Shown piece by piece: positions 55,901-62,387 of a stretch of 64,000 nucleotides of DNA. The notes under the pieces are model-generated. The model had not been told where the DNA came from and ran no database searches. It saw only the letters and a program-made list of their open reading frames with translations. A program made the position numbers and the translations under genes. Each line of letters opens with the position of its first letter. The stretch's first letter is position 1. Source of the DNA: Durusdinium trenchii (Eukaryota; Sar; Dinophyceae; Suessiales; Symbiodiniaceae); contig CAXAMN010003558.1 of assembly GCA_963970005.1 (NCBI GenBank), forward strand, positions 25,001-89,000, written 5' to 3'.

Positions 55901-58300
55901 CCTGCACCTCCGTGGCAATGTTGTGAGGTCAATAAGCACAAAGCGGACCCGCATGGGCGAACGCCCTTACACATTGCCACCAGTGGGGGCCACTTCGCAG
56001 TGGTTCGCTATTTGATCGAAGCAGGCAGCCATGGGTTTTGGGTGTCCGTTTGGGGCGGCTGAACTCGGACTTGTGTGTCCACGATCGATCGCAGAGAGGT
56101 TCACGGGGTTTCGGATTTGGCGGTGGGTGTAAAGTGTAAAGCAATCTTGAATGCTATACTACATGCAGGCAAGAACTCACACGTGTACTTGAGGTCGGGG
56201 ACTGAAAGCCTTACCTATAAAGAAAGACGTCACGCACGGCAGGAATGCAGTGCAGACCTGAATTTAGACACATCTTCTGGATGACACCTCTGAATCGATG
56301 GTCAACCCATGTCAACCCTCCCAAGTTGACCTTCGCAGTCCAAATTTTCTTGATTCTATTGGCTCACCGCTCACCCCCGTCAGTCGTCAGATTTCAGCGA
56401 GAAATCCCCTAAGCGTGGTAGGGTTGAGGCGACCACCATCGGCTGAATTTGTGCCCGTTCAGCACTATGTTGGGCGATTCAATCTCAGATGTCGGGCGGA
56501 ATGTGTGTGTGTGTGTGAAATACGATGTTGTATCATGAGCACTTTCAAACGTTTCTGCTAGTGCTACAATCGAACCAAGCCAGTTGGCATAGGCCCATGC
56601 CAACGGCCGGATTCCGTCAGTTGGTTTGAACTGCAAAGTATTAAGAGAGCCCGAACTGTCACGTGATGTTCAGTCCGTCAAGCTTCAAAGCTTCAATATC
56701 AGAGGACTGCCTAATGTATAGACTTGATTTGATAAATAACACCTCCTCTACATTCCCCTACCAGAATTGGCTTACATGAATCAATCAGCCGTTTTTGATG
56801 AATCAAGCACTCCCCCGTCGACATTCACCGCGAAGCACTGCGAGGTGCCAATCGCAACCAAGCCGACCACTTTGGCCGCACGCCGCTCATGGAGGCGAGG
56901 AAGCGGCCGGTTTCGGAGTGACGACGTCGAAGGCGAAACGGAGAAATCGTTCGACCGGTGGCCGGGCCCAAGAGCCATGAAAAAAAGGAGAGCCAAGATA
57001 TTGGATGTTGGTGTTCTTCGTATCGTATTTGAGCTTCAGGATGCCCGAGAGTTCGTGACCAACGTCGTTGAGTACCAAGCCTTTGGATGAGGGTCACGCT
57101 GTATCCGGATGAAAGTTCAAACAATCTGCTGGTGTTCACTTGTGATTTTTTGGGCTTATAAGATATACTGTACTGAAATCTTGTCTCGAGGAGTGCAAAA
57201 AACGGGTCTTGAGCCATCTGTGTTAGATTTGACCCAGACCCATAACATGTGCTGTCCAAATCTATTCGCGAGGGATGTCTTGGAAAGGCTGCTGAAACAT
57301 GCTTTCTACATCTTTCTACCGTGGGTGGGTGACTCAAATTGCTATCCCTCCCAAACAAAAGCTGATTTTCTCCATCCTTAGTCCCACAATGTAAATCTTG
57401 ATGCACCTGACTTATCTGACGTTTTCCATCTATTGCCAATACATACAATTCTTGAACAGAAAGCGTGGAAGCTGCGAAAGGCGGACCTTGTTTTCCTGTT
57501 TTCACACTGTTGACATGATGGGCATGTTCAGACATGTGCATCCTCATTTATTCCGACGTGTGTTCTATTTCTTTGGATTCCAGCGGCCTCCACGTATCCA
57601 AGGCTGCGCGTCTGGGGCGTTTGGAGCTGGTGCGCTTGCTCCTGCAGGTGGGCTCGGTCAGTGGCTCTTGACGTTTTCCCAGACCGATGGCCTACCTACG
57701 TACGCGAACATATGCGAAGGTCAGACACCTCAGAAACTCAGCATCTCTCAATGGATGGTCTACGTACCGAAATGATCCTGACGTTCAAACAGGTGTACTT
57801 GAATCGATCGGTTTGGATCAACAAGTGCGGCCCTTAATCTGATGCAATCTCCAGGCGGGCGTCGACAAGTTCAAGGCTGACAACTTTGGCAGGACTGGGC
57901 AGCGGATTCCTTTACCTATGGGATCATACAGAGTCTTTAACGGCATCTTTCAGTCTCAGGCTTTAGAACTCTTCCCTCCAACTGGAAAGACATAGCTGCT
58001 ATCAATCCTCCGCGGGTAGATGATGACCTCCTCTATCAGGTGGTTGCGACTTTTGACAGCTTGGAATGGCCGTGATCGGTTGCAACCAGAGTTGATAGGA
58101 CTCCCCTGGATGCGGCAATGGCGAATGGACATCTGCGTGTGGTGGAGTGGTTGAAGGAGGGCCCGCAGCAAGGTCAATTGGTGCAGGCGGGGAATGGAAT
58201 AGAGGTGACTGAAAAGAATAACATTGATAAACAAATGATATGTCCTGGTTGTGACAAGCAAAGGGATTTCAGATGTCCTGCTGAGAAAATTGAAACTTGA
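43925..58300 (+). CDS. Ubiquitin-like/ankyrin-repeat protein, intron-rich gene (gene-level entry)
   Basis: At least 26 small plus-strand exons, listed separately. The first encode an ubiquitin-like N terminus (MLRLVSVSGERLATVHLEQL, IPSFRLRLLQSG, SLTCPLELRL). From 46037 to 58166 the exons join in frame into 14 ankyrin repeats that start DEGR, DCHG, DKQS, DEEG, DHHG, DDQG, DTDG, DHEG, DSMG, DQQG, DSCG, DPHG, DHFG and DNFG. Of the first 13, all are 33 residues except the fifth (34) and the eleventh (32). Ankyrin repeats form a solenoid for protein binding; the partner is unknown. The architecture is common in dinoflagellates as I know them. No stop or frame break occurs across about 20 joins, which argues for a live gene. 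Unsure points: the second and third ubiquitin-like exons, the end after 58166, and the lack of RNA evidence. Confidence 0.8.
44567..44592 (+). CDS. Candidate exon 2 (HAVKEDLQ)
   Basis: It follows CCCCAG (AG|G) and reads, with the base left from exon 1, GHAVKEDLQ. This could be the helix of the ubiquitin-like fold (compare NVKAKIQ). It starts GC, as does the preceding intron. Its 3' boundary and join to the next exon are unresolved, so it is tentative. Confidence 0.3.
45063..45106 (+). CDS. Exon 3: ubiquitin-like core (IPSFRLRLLQSG)
   Basis: After CCGAG (AG|G) the frame reads MSIPSFRLRLLQSG, matching the IPxFRxRLLxxG core typical of these N-terminal domains. The 3' boundary lies near GGCAGCGATAG and is not settled. 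Confidence 0.5.
45762..45811 (+). CDS. Exon 4: end of ubiquitin-like domain (SLTCPLELRL)
   Basis: The frame reads QIQLFSWDASLTCPLELRL, matching the final strand (compare L-x-x-P-x-D-L-Q-L-V). Joined to 46037 it gives PLELRLVVRGIRDEG, a natural passage into the first ankyrin repeat. If the GT of GTGCAG (45813) is used, the intron must end GG instead of AG; if the AG at 46035-46036 is used, it begins GG. The 5' boundary near 45762 is approximate. Confidence 0.5.
46037..46084 (+). CDS. Exon 5: linker and first half of ankyrin repeat 1
   Basis: After TTTTACAG (AG|G), sixteen codons read VVRGIRDEGRDRSLTE. With the next exon this gives a 33-residue first repeat beginning DEGR. The following intron is flanked by CAGAG on both sides, so its exact ends cannot be fixed from sequence: no position gives both a G-initial 5' site and an AG 3' site. 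Confidence 0.55.
47233..47277 (+). CDS. Ankyrin exon 6 (ASSRGHLKVVQLLLK)
   Basis: Fifteen codons form the helix pair of repeat 1 (GHLKVVQLLL). It follows GCAGAG (AG|G); 5' splice site GC (GCACTG). The next exon also starts GCAC. Confidence 0.75.
47579..47656 (+). CDS. Ankyrin exon 7 (end of repeat 1, start of repeat 2)
   Basis: Twenty-six codons, AQANVEHKDCHGTTPLMFAA then KLGHIE. It follows GTCCCAG (AG|G); 5' splice site GC (GCTCGG). The open frame continues to 47779 but leaves the ankyrin pattern right after GHIE, whereas the join to 47962 keeps it. Confidence 0.85.
47962..48011 (+). CDS. Ankyrin exon 8 (VVKCLLSSGASMNEED)
   Basis: Sixteen codons plus AA. Joined to exon 7 it completes GHIEVVKCLLSSGAS. 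It follows GGGTGCAG (AG|G); 5' splice site GC (GCCTCT). The following exon also starts GC. The exon sits inside a longer minus-strand ORF that is spurious. Confidence 0.8.
48692..48740 (+). CDS. Ankyrin exon 9 (QSRTALVLASSEGHAE)
   Basis: One base plus sixteen codons; the first base completes the Lys codon of DKQS. It follows GACGTCGAG (AG|G). The 5' splice site is GT (GTGGGC), and the next exon also starts GTG. Repeat 3 uses S where most repeats have G. Confidence 0.8.
49488..49523 (+). CDS. Ankyrin exon 10 (VIRALCEAGCDK)
   Basis: Twelve codons in phase 0. It follows AATCCAG (AG|G). The end at AAA uses a GA 5' splice site (GATGCT), and the next exon begins GACGCT. Ending here, not at the GT 13 bases further on, is what gives a 33-residue repeat. 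Confidence 0.8.
50243..50341 (+). CDS. Ankyrin exon 11 (whole repeat, DEEGRTPL)
   Basis: Thirty-three codons from DARDEEGRTPLLSAV to EQRVNQ. It follows CGCCTCAG (AG|G); 5' splice site GC (GCAGGAG). GCAGGAG recurs across the 3' splice site of the same intron (GCGCAG|GAG). The register of repeat 5 needs GTG AAC CAG to be exonic, so the apparent GT site at 50333 is not used. Confidence 0.85.
50641..50776. repeat. ACTAGT-type minisatellite, copy 3 (longest)
   Basis: About seven units alternate between an AACAAGTGCCTTACTAGTA form and a GTAACAAGAAGCTA form. It lies wholly inside the ankyrin-gene intron 50342-51048. Confidence 0.9.
51049..51112 (+). CDS. Ankyrin exon 12 (VDHHGRTPLHEAVLGSQ)
   Basis: Twenty-one codons plus one base, ELVDHHGRTPLHEAVLGSQ then TF. 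It follows GGCGCAG (AG|G); 5' splice site GA (GAAACT). The next intron is only 73 nt. Repeat 5 is one residue longer than the rest. Confidence 0.75.
51186..51242 (+). CDS. Ankyrin exon 13 (LLKHLLEAGVDKHRTDDQ)
   Basis: Two bases, eighteen codons and one base. It follows GTGCTGAG (AG|G); 5' splice site GA (GAGACA), and the next exon also starts GA. It provides the second helix of repeat 5 and the start of repeat 6. Confidence 0.8.
51594..51633 (+). CDS. Ankyrin exon 14 (RTALYEAACYGH)
   Basis: A 40-nt exon: two bases, twelve codons, two bases. It follows AGAGCAG (AG|G). It ends at CACAG with a GC site (GCGACG); the strong-looking GTGAGT five bases further would break the frame with the next exon. 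Confidence 0.8.
51953..52039 (+). CDS. Ankyrin exon 15 (VVSYLIQNGADVDARDTDGK)
   Basis: One base, twenty-eight codons, two bases. It follows the pyrimidine-rich TTTTCTTTTCAG (AG|G), the best conventional 3' site in the gene. 5' splice site GT (GTCTCC). It ends in SSLYIAC and completes Q with the next exon. Confidence 0.85.
52102..52119. repeat. CA microsatellite
   Basis: (CA)n inside the ankyrin-gene intron 52040-52309. Confidence 0.9.
52310..52381 (+). CDS. Ankyrin exon 16 (MGHVQVAKALLDAGASAEIA)
   Basis: One base, twenty-three codons, two bases, ending DHE plus GG. It follows GCCAAG (AG|G); 5' splice site GA (GAATCA). Confidence 0.8.
53002..53035. repeat. AT microsatellite before ankyrin exon 17
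   Basis: (AT)n ends 40 bp before the exon; further (TA)n runs follow it at 53177-53194, 53247-53263 and 53345-53360. Confidence 0.9.
53075..53138 (+). CDS. Ankyrin exon 17 (WTPLHAVCWAGHIQLVRILS)
   Basis: One base plus twenty-one codons ending in SQ. It follows AAGCTGAG (AG|G). 5' site GC (GCGAGG) if it ends at CAG. That choice forces the next intron to end GG; shifting by one base gives an AG end but a GG start. Expanded TA repeats lie on both sides in the introns. Confidence 0.8.
53848..53923. repeat. ACTAGT-type minisatellite, copy 4
   Basis: Same units in copy 1 orientation, inside the ankyrin-gene intron 53139-54281. Confidence 0.85.
54282..54380 (+). CDS. Ankyrin exon 18 (AGCDRN, DSMGRTPLMEAA)
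   Basis: Thirty-three codons from AGCDRNRRDSMGRTPLMEAA to VVETLCQ. The upstream AG is at 54279-54280, so one G (54281) is shared between intron and exon. 5' splice site GC (GCGAGC); the next exon also starts GC. Base composition is much richer in GC than the flanking introns. Confidence 0.8.
54555..54592 (+). CDS. Ankyrin micro-exon 19 (AKAHTDQLDQQG)
   Basis: A 38-nt exon: twelve codons plus AG. It follows GCTGTGAG (AG|G); 5' splice site GC (GCCAGG). It was found only because the repeat register demanded a linker between LCQ and RAPLHVAV, and it supplies the exact missing residues. Confidence 0.75.
54941..55036 (+). CDS. Ankyrin exon 20 (APLHVAVWSGSLHVVDLLLQ)
   Basis: One base, thirty-one codons, two bases, continuing AADKNRADSCG. 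It follows GGGCTAG (AG|G); 5' splice site GA (GACGCA). The next exon begins GACGG, repeating four bases of the intron start. Repeat 11 lacks one residue after LLLQA. Confidence 0.85.
55388..55454 (+). CDS. Ankyrin exon 21 (TALFLSAFLGHLPITRLLCE)
   Basis: One base plus twenty-two codons ending in GG. It follows CTTATCAG (AG|G); 5' splice site GT (GTGACT). The next exon also begins GT. Confidence 0.8.
55928..56024 (+). CDS. Ankyrin exon 22 (DPHGRTPLHIATSGGHFAVV)
   Basis: Thirty-two codons plus one base, VNKHKADPHGRTPLHIATSG to RYLIEA. It follows GTTGTGAG (AG|G); 5' splice site GC (GCAGCC). Confidence 0.85.
56502..56517. repeat. GT microsatellite
   Basis: (GT)n in the ankyrin-gene intron 56025-56844. 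Confidence 0.9.
56845..56894 (+). CDS. Ankyrin exon 23 (ANRNQADHFGRTPLME)
   Basis: Two bases plus sixteen codons. It follows CTGCGAG (AG|G); 5' splice site GC (GCGAGG). It ends mid-helix; the next exon resumes with AARLG. Larger open frames across this site in other phases are not ankyrin-like. Confidence 0.8.
57603..57647 (+). CDS. Ankyrin exon 24 (AARLGRLELVRLLLQ)
   Basis: Fifteen codons, phase 0 on both sides. It follows TATCCAAG (AG|G); 5' splice site GT (GTGGGC). Confidence 0.8.
57855..57892 (+). CDS. Ankyrin micro-exon 25 (AGVDKFKADNFG)
   Basis: Twelve codons plus AG, 38 nt. It follows ATCTCCAG (AG|G); 5' splice site GA (GACTGG), and the next exon begins GACTCC. Confidence 0.8.
58100..58300 (+). 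CDS. Ankyrin exon 26, possibly the last
   Basis: One base, then TPLDAAMANGHLRVVEWLKEG, the helices of repeat 14. It follows GTTGATAG (AG|G). The frame stays open through a short hydrophilic tail with CPGC and RCPAEK to a stop at 58298-58300, so this may be the C terminus. Alternatively it ends at a GC site (about 58167) or a GT site (58205) and more exons follow. No further ankyrin repeats were seen downstream. Confidence 0.65.
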   Translation, partial: TPLDAAMANGHLRVVEWLKEGPQQGQLVQAGNGIEVTEKNNIDKQMICPGCDKQRDFRCPAEKIET

Positions 58301-59047
58301 GAAAACAGTATCTTACTATCTCATGTTGTTTGTTTCGACAACTAACAATGGATTGGTGCTTGCTGTAGTTATTCCGTTTAAGTGTTGCAAGATTTTGCAT
58401 GGGAGGTTGAACGATTCAACATCTTGAAGGACATATACAATAGGCAGCATACTATAGCATATGCAATCAATATATAAATAAGCGAGTATAGTGAGCTGTG
58501 GGTTGACTGTTCCTCCGTCATTCGACTCAGACTCACCGCTCTTTTCACGAACGTTTTTTCCGAGACGGCCCACGGTGTCACAGGCATGGCCAGCCACCGA
58601 GACGCCCAAGCCGTCTGGTGGGTCGGTGAAATGGGAAGTGTTTAAGTTGTGACATCCCGTCACCGATCTGGTGAACTTCCCCGCCCGTCCCGGCCGGAAA
58701 CTGGCCGAGAGACGTCCGGGCAGCCGTGTTGGGACATGTAAGGCTTTTCTTGTGCCACTCCGATAGGCGGTCCTTTCGTTCATTTGGGGCTGCTAATGCA
58801 GCGCTTGAACACTAGTGCCTGCTGAAATCGCAGGGCGGGGGGTGGGGAGCTTGCAGGATTTTGATGTGAAACTCTCTTTCATAGTATCCGTTCGAGATCG
58901 TTCGATATACCATGAGGCGAGCATTCGACGATCCAACAGGCGAGCCATCCCAGACATGGAATGTATTTTACTCACATTGGCATGGTTTCTGGCATTGCAC
59001 CCACAGCTAACTGCCCGAACCACCCGTCACATCCCTGGTTGTCCCCT

Positions 59048-59076
59048 GCTCTCTCTCTCTCTCTCTGTCTCTCTCC
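59048..59076. repeat. CT microsatellite
   Basis: (CT)n ending CCGAG, directly before a coding-like patch. Confidence 0.9.
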
Positions 59077-59156
59077 GAGGTATGCCATGGCCTTCGGGGA
59101 TGCCGAAGACGTGCGCTTCGAGGCCTTTTTACCGGTGCTCCGAAGCTTTTGGGCGC
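59077..59156 (+). CDS. Coding-like exon after a CT tract, perhaps EF-hand-like
   Basis: The frame reads YAMAFGDAEDVRFEAFLPVL plus R. The FEAFLPVL stretch recalls the EF-hand/light-chain pattern F-x-x-F-L-P-x-L, but no calcium-binding loop is visible, so this is only a suggestion. The CT repeat at 59048-59076 ending CCGAG could serve as the 3' splice site. Confidence 0.25.
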
Positions 59157-59340
59157 TCCGTCCGACGGTCCCTCAACGGACGCATCGCGTGGAACGAGCC
59201 CCCCCCCCCGCACGGACCTCCGCGGCAGAACGGGCGGGACGCATGGTACCGACGGTGGCGGATGAACATCACCCGACCGACGAAGTGGCTGAAGTGAGAC
59301 TTTGTCGGAGATCATGGGCGACAGCTGTTCCGACATGATG

Positions 59341-59438
59341 GTAACAAGTGCCTTACTAGTAGTTACAAGAAGCTATTAGAAACAAGTGCATCGCTACTAG
59401 TAACAAGTGCCTTACAGTACTAGTAGTTACAAGAAGCT
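59341..59438. repeat. ACTAGT-type minisatellite, copy 5
   Basis: GTAACAAGTGCCTTACTAGT units alternate with AGTTACAAGAAGCTA units, in copy 3 orientation, downstream of the ankyrin gene. Confidence 0.85.
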
Positions 59439-60253
59439 CCACGGTGGTCCTTCGGTCTGTTTCGCGACATCGGAGATCCTGGGAGCCACTTGTAGACCGG
59501 CAGAACGGTCGGAATGCTATAGATCACATCATCGTCCTGGTCAATTGCTTTCCATGGGTGTGTTTGAACCTGAGGTTACTCAAAGAAAAGAGCACCAATG
59601 ATCCTCAACGTCAAACGCACAGATTTCTGTGCGGAATGGTTAGATGATGTTATATGAACACCTGCAACTCTATGGCCACTGCAAGGAGCTCTTTGGGGTT
59701 CCAGCCGGCTCCTAGTGGAGAGGGATGCCTCTCTGCAGACTGACAGCTCCTCTGGTCGGTCCAGGAGGTCTCGGAAGTCACGGACCGGTACAATCCCAAT
59801 CAGAAGGCCCAGGGGTGTGGACGAACGTTTCGATGTTTGGACGAAAACGTGGGTCAGGGGAGGTTTCGAGGACTGGGAGTGTATGACTGGGAGTGGACGT
59901 GAAGCAGAAGGAAGGACCAACCTTGAAAGATGAAGCATTTTTGTTGGTGGTCTTCGAATTTGATTGATGCTACTTTTAAATTCATCCCAGTAGGCTGATG
60001 CCAGATGTGAGTGATGGGCCAAAAGACATGCTGATCGAGGAACGGAAGCAGCTCCCGCTAAGTTGGACACCACAGAAACCACAGAATCCCTACGATGCGC
60101 TTAAATGCGACATGTGGTGAATGCATGTGAATGCCAGCATCACCCACTACGTGTCGTGTTTTCAAAAGAACATGTCGACCACGCTAAACACGGTAACTCG
60201 AGTCGACGTAAAACGACAGAAATCTCTAAGCTATTAGAATTAAAATTGAAATA

Positions 60254-60314
60254 ATAGCTTCTTGTCACTACTAGTAAGGCACCTGTTACTAGTAGCGTGG
60301 CACTTGTTCCTAGC
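60254..60314. repeat. ACTAGT-type minisatellite, copy 6
   Basis: AATAGCTTCTTGTCACTACT and AGTAAGGCACCTGTTACTAG units in copy 1 orientation. A lone related unit (CTTGTTCCTAGTAGTAAGGC) occurs at about 23407-23426. Confidence 0.85.
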
Positions 60315-60646
60315 TGTGGACCCTCCGAAGTCTGACACGGACCTCGCGTCACGACGAGATCGTTCACCCTCCAGTCGTGAACCCAGATCCGTTCAGCGGG
60401 ACGAGCTGATCCACAGGTGACGATCCGGAAGCCCATTCAGCGAGAGTGGGCGGCCTTGGTGCATGTGTGAAAACCATTGATCCGTCAGTCTTGCCTGAGG
60501 TCAGTCTCGCAAATTTCCTGAGATGTTCCAACAATTATTGATCCTGGCTCAGAGTGAGGATGACCCTGGCACGGACCTTCAACTGACATATCCTGATGTC
60601 TCGTCGGCCAAGGGTTTCAGATGCTTTCATCTAACCTGAAGCCCCT

Positions 60647-60838
60647 TTGCAGACGAAATCGTCTCAGGTTGGTTCCCCGAGTCAAGGCTTTTTCGCGCAG
60701 ACTCAAGGCTCTAAGGTTCCTTCCTGTTTGCTGGGAATTCAATCGGATTCATCTTTGGATTCGTTTGGATTCATTGATTCCAATGAAAGCCAAGAGGTTT
60801 GGAGCGAAACGTTGGAGTCATGCGGACCTTTGGCATAG
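60647..60838 (+). CDS. Coding-like acidic patch
   Basis: Reads SQVGSPSQGFFAQTQGSKVP, SCLLGIQSDSSLDSFGFIDS and NESQEVWSETLESCGPLA before a stop. The Ser/Asp/Glu richness looks coding. A second open frame over the same bases is Arg/Leu-rich and less likely. Unassigned. Confidence 0.25.
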   Translation: MQTKSSQVGSPSQGFFAQTQGSKVPSCLLGIQSDSSLDSFGFIDSNESQEVWSETLESCGPLA

Positions 60839-61196
60839 GAAGACGTCCTGCCTTAGGATTACAGTGGAACCTGACGGCGAAGGTCATAGCCACTTGGTCC
60901 GAGATTGTCTGCAGGGCGGTCTGAGGTGTTTGGTGAGCGGTTTGGAGAACAATGTTTGTCAGTTTTTGGTGCGCTGGTTCCAGTGCTGAAGGATTTTGAT
61001 GCATTCTAGTGGCTAATTACTGTCTGTTTCTTTGCCATGAATTGTTGACCTCGCGGCCACGGCAAGTTGCAGCCTGTTCACTGAACTGCCAAGAACCCCC
61101 TTGTCACATGTGCTGAGCCAACACAATTGATATATAATTCGTTTCTGCCATGTGATACGAGAAAGACGACGACAACAAAGGGCTCTAATTTCTTCG

Positions 61197-61218
61197 CATA
61201 TATATATATATATATAGA
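61197..61218. repeat. TA microsatellite
   Basis: (TA)n of eleven units. Confidence 0.9.
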
Positions 61219-61545
61219 GTATCCCTGTTCATACCCCTGTTCGTGAGCTCCGATGGACCTCTCGCGTGCTGTTGGGCGGTCCGGATGCGTTGCCGGCGTC
61301 GTTCCCGGCGGAACCGGTGAAGCGACGACGCCGGCCCGACCGAGGCTATCAGATCTGTGGCACTTGGTCTGGACGACGGCCCGAGGCGCGGCACCTCTCT
61401 GGGGATTTGGAATGTGAAAATCCTTCAAGCAGCTTGTGCTTCATGAGCTGATCATTGGGTATATAGTTTTTTTTTTTTTAAATCTGAATCTTCAGGACCA
61501 CCAAGATCACTGCTTCATTCACCGCTTCATCTTCAGATCCCAGTC

Positions 61546-61580
61546 GACTTCATGCGACTTCATGCGACTTCATGCGACTT
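61546..61580. repeat. 10-bp tandem repeat (GACTTCATGC)
   Basis: Three and a half perfect copies of a 10-bp unit. Confidence 0.9.
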
Positions 61581-61935
61581 TTTCGACTCGTGTGATCTTT
61601 CACCGAAGACGGTCGTCCGACCGCTCGAACGGTCGCGGGTCGACGACCGAGCTCGAGCGAGCTTGCTCCGGCCCAGGCGATGTCCGAAGCAGAGGGCGTG
61701 GCTTGGAGCTTCGAACTGACCTTGGGAGAGAACCGCTGGGAATCGCCGGGAAGCCCGACTCGGATGCGTTGGTGGAATGGGTTGGGGAGTTTTTCCCGAT
61801 AAACAAAAGAGCTTGCCGAGAGAGAAAGGCATGCAGGGTAAGACCCTAACAACTAGATGCAACTAGCAAGTTGCAATTTTTGGTTGTTTTGATTTGATTT
61901 TCATTGCGAGCTTATCGCGGCCCGCTATTTCTCGA

Positions 61936-61973
61936 TCAGCCAGCCAGCCAGCCGGCCGGCCGGCCGGCCGGCC
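61936..61973. repeat. CAGC then CGGC tetranucleotide repeat at the gap edge
   Basis: CAGC units pass into self-complementary CCGG-containing units; this foldback-prone run may be why assembly failed just after it. Confidence 0.9.
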
Positions 61974-61987
61974 AAGAACCACGGTCC

Positions 61988-62387
61988 NNNNNNNNNNNNN
62001 NNNNNNNNNNNNNNNNNNNNNNNNNNNNNNNNNNNNNNNNNNNNNNNNNNNNNNNNNNNNNNNNNNNNNNNNNNNNNNNNNNNNNNNNNNNNNNNNNNNN
62101 NNNNNNNNNNNNNNNNNNNNNNNNNNNNNNNNNNNNNNNNNNNNNNNNNNNNNNNNNNNNNNNNNNNNNNNNNNNNNNNNNNNNNNNNNNNNNNNNNNNN
62201 NNNNNNNNNNNNNNNNNNNNNNNNNNNNNNNNNNNNNNNNNNNNNNNNNNNNNNNNNNNNNNNNNNNNNNNNNNNNNNNNNNNNNNNNNNNNNNNNNNNN
62301 NNNNNNNNNNNNNNNNNNNNNNNNNNNNNNNNNNNNNNNNNNNNNNNNNNNNNNNNNNNNNNNNNNNNNNNNNNNNNNNNNNNNNNN
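61988..62387. other. Assembly gap (400 N)
   Basis: Exactly 400 N bases, so probably a scaffolding gap with a set or estimated size. ORFs drawn across it have no meaning. Confidence 1.

Noticed and set aside
56409-56636. Minus-strand frame TDGIRPLAWAYANWLG as an ankyrin repeat
   Set aside because: Only a weak likeness, opposite strand, and inside an intron of the well-supported plus-strand gene.
50641-60314. Regular short repeats as a CRISPR array
   Set aside because: Units are contiguous without unique spacers, occur in both orientations at several sites, and lie in eukaryotic introns.
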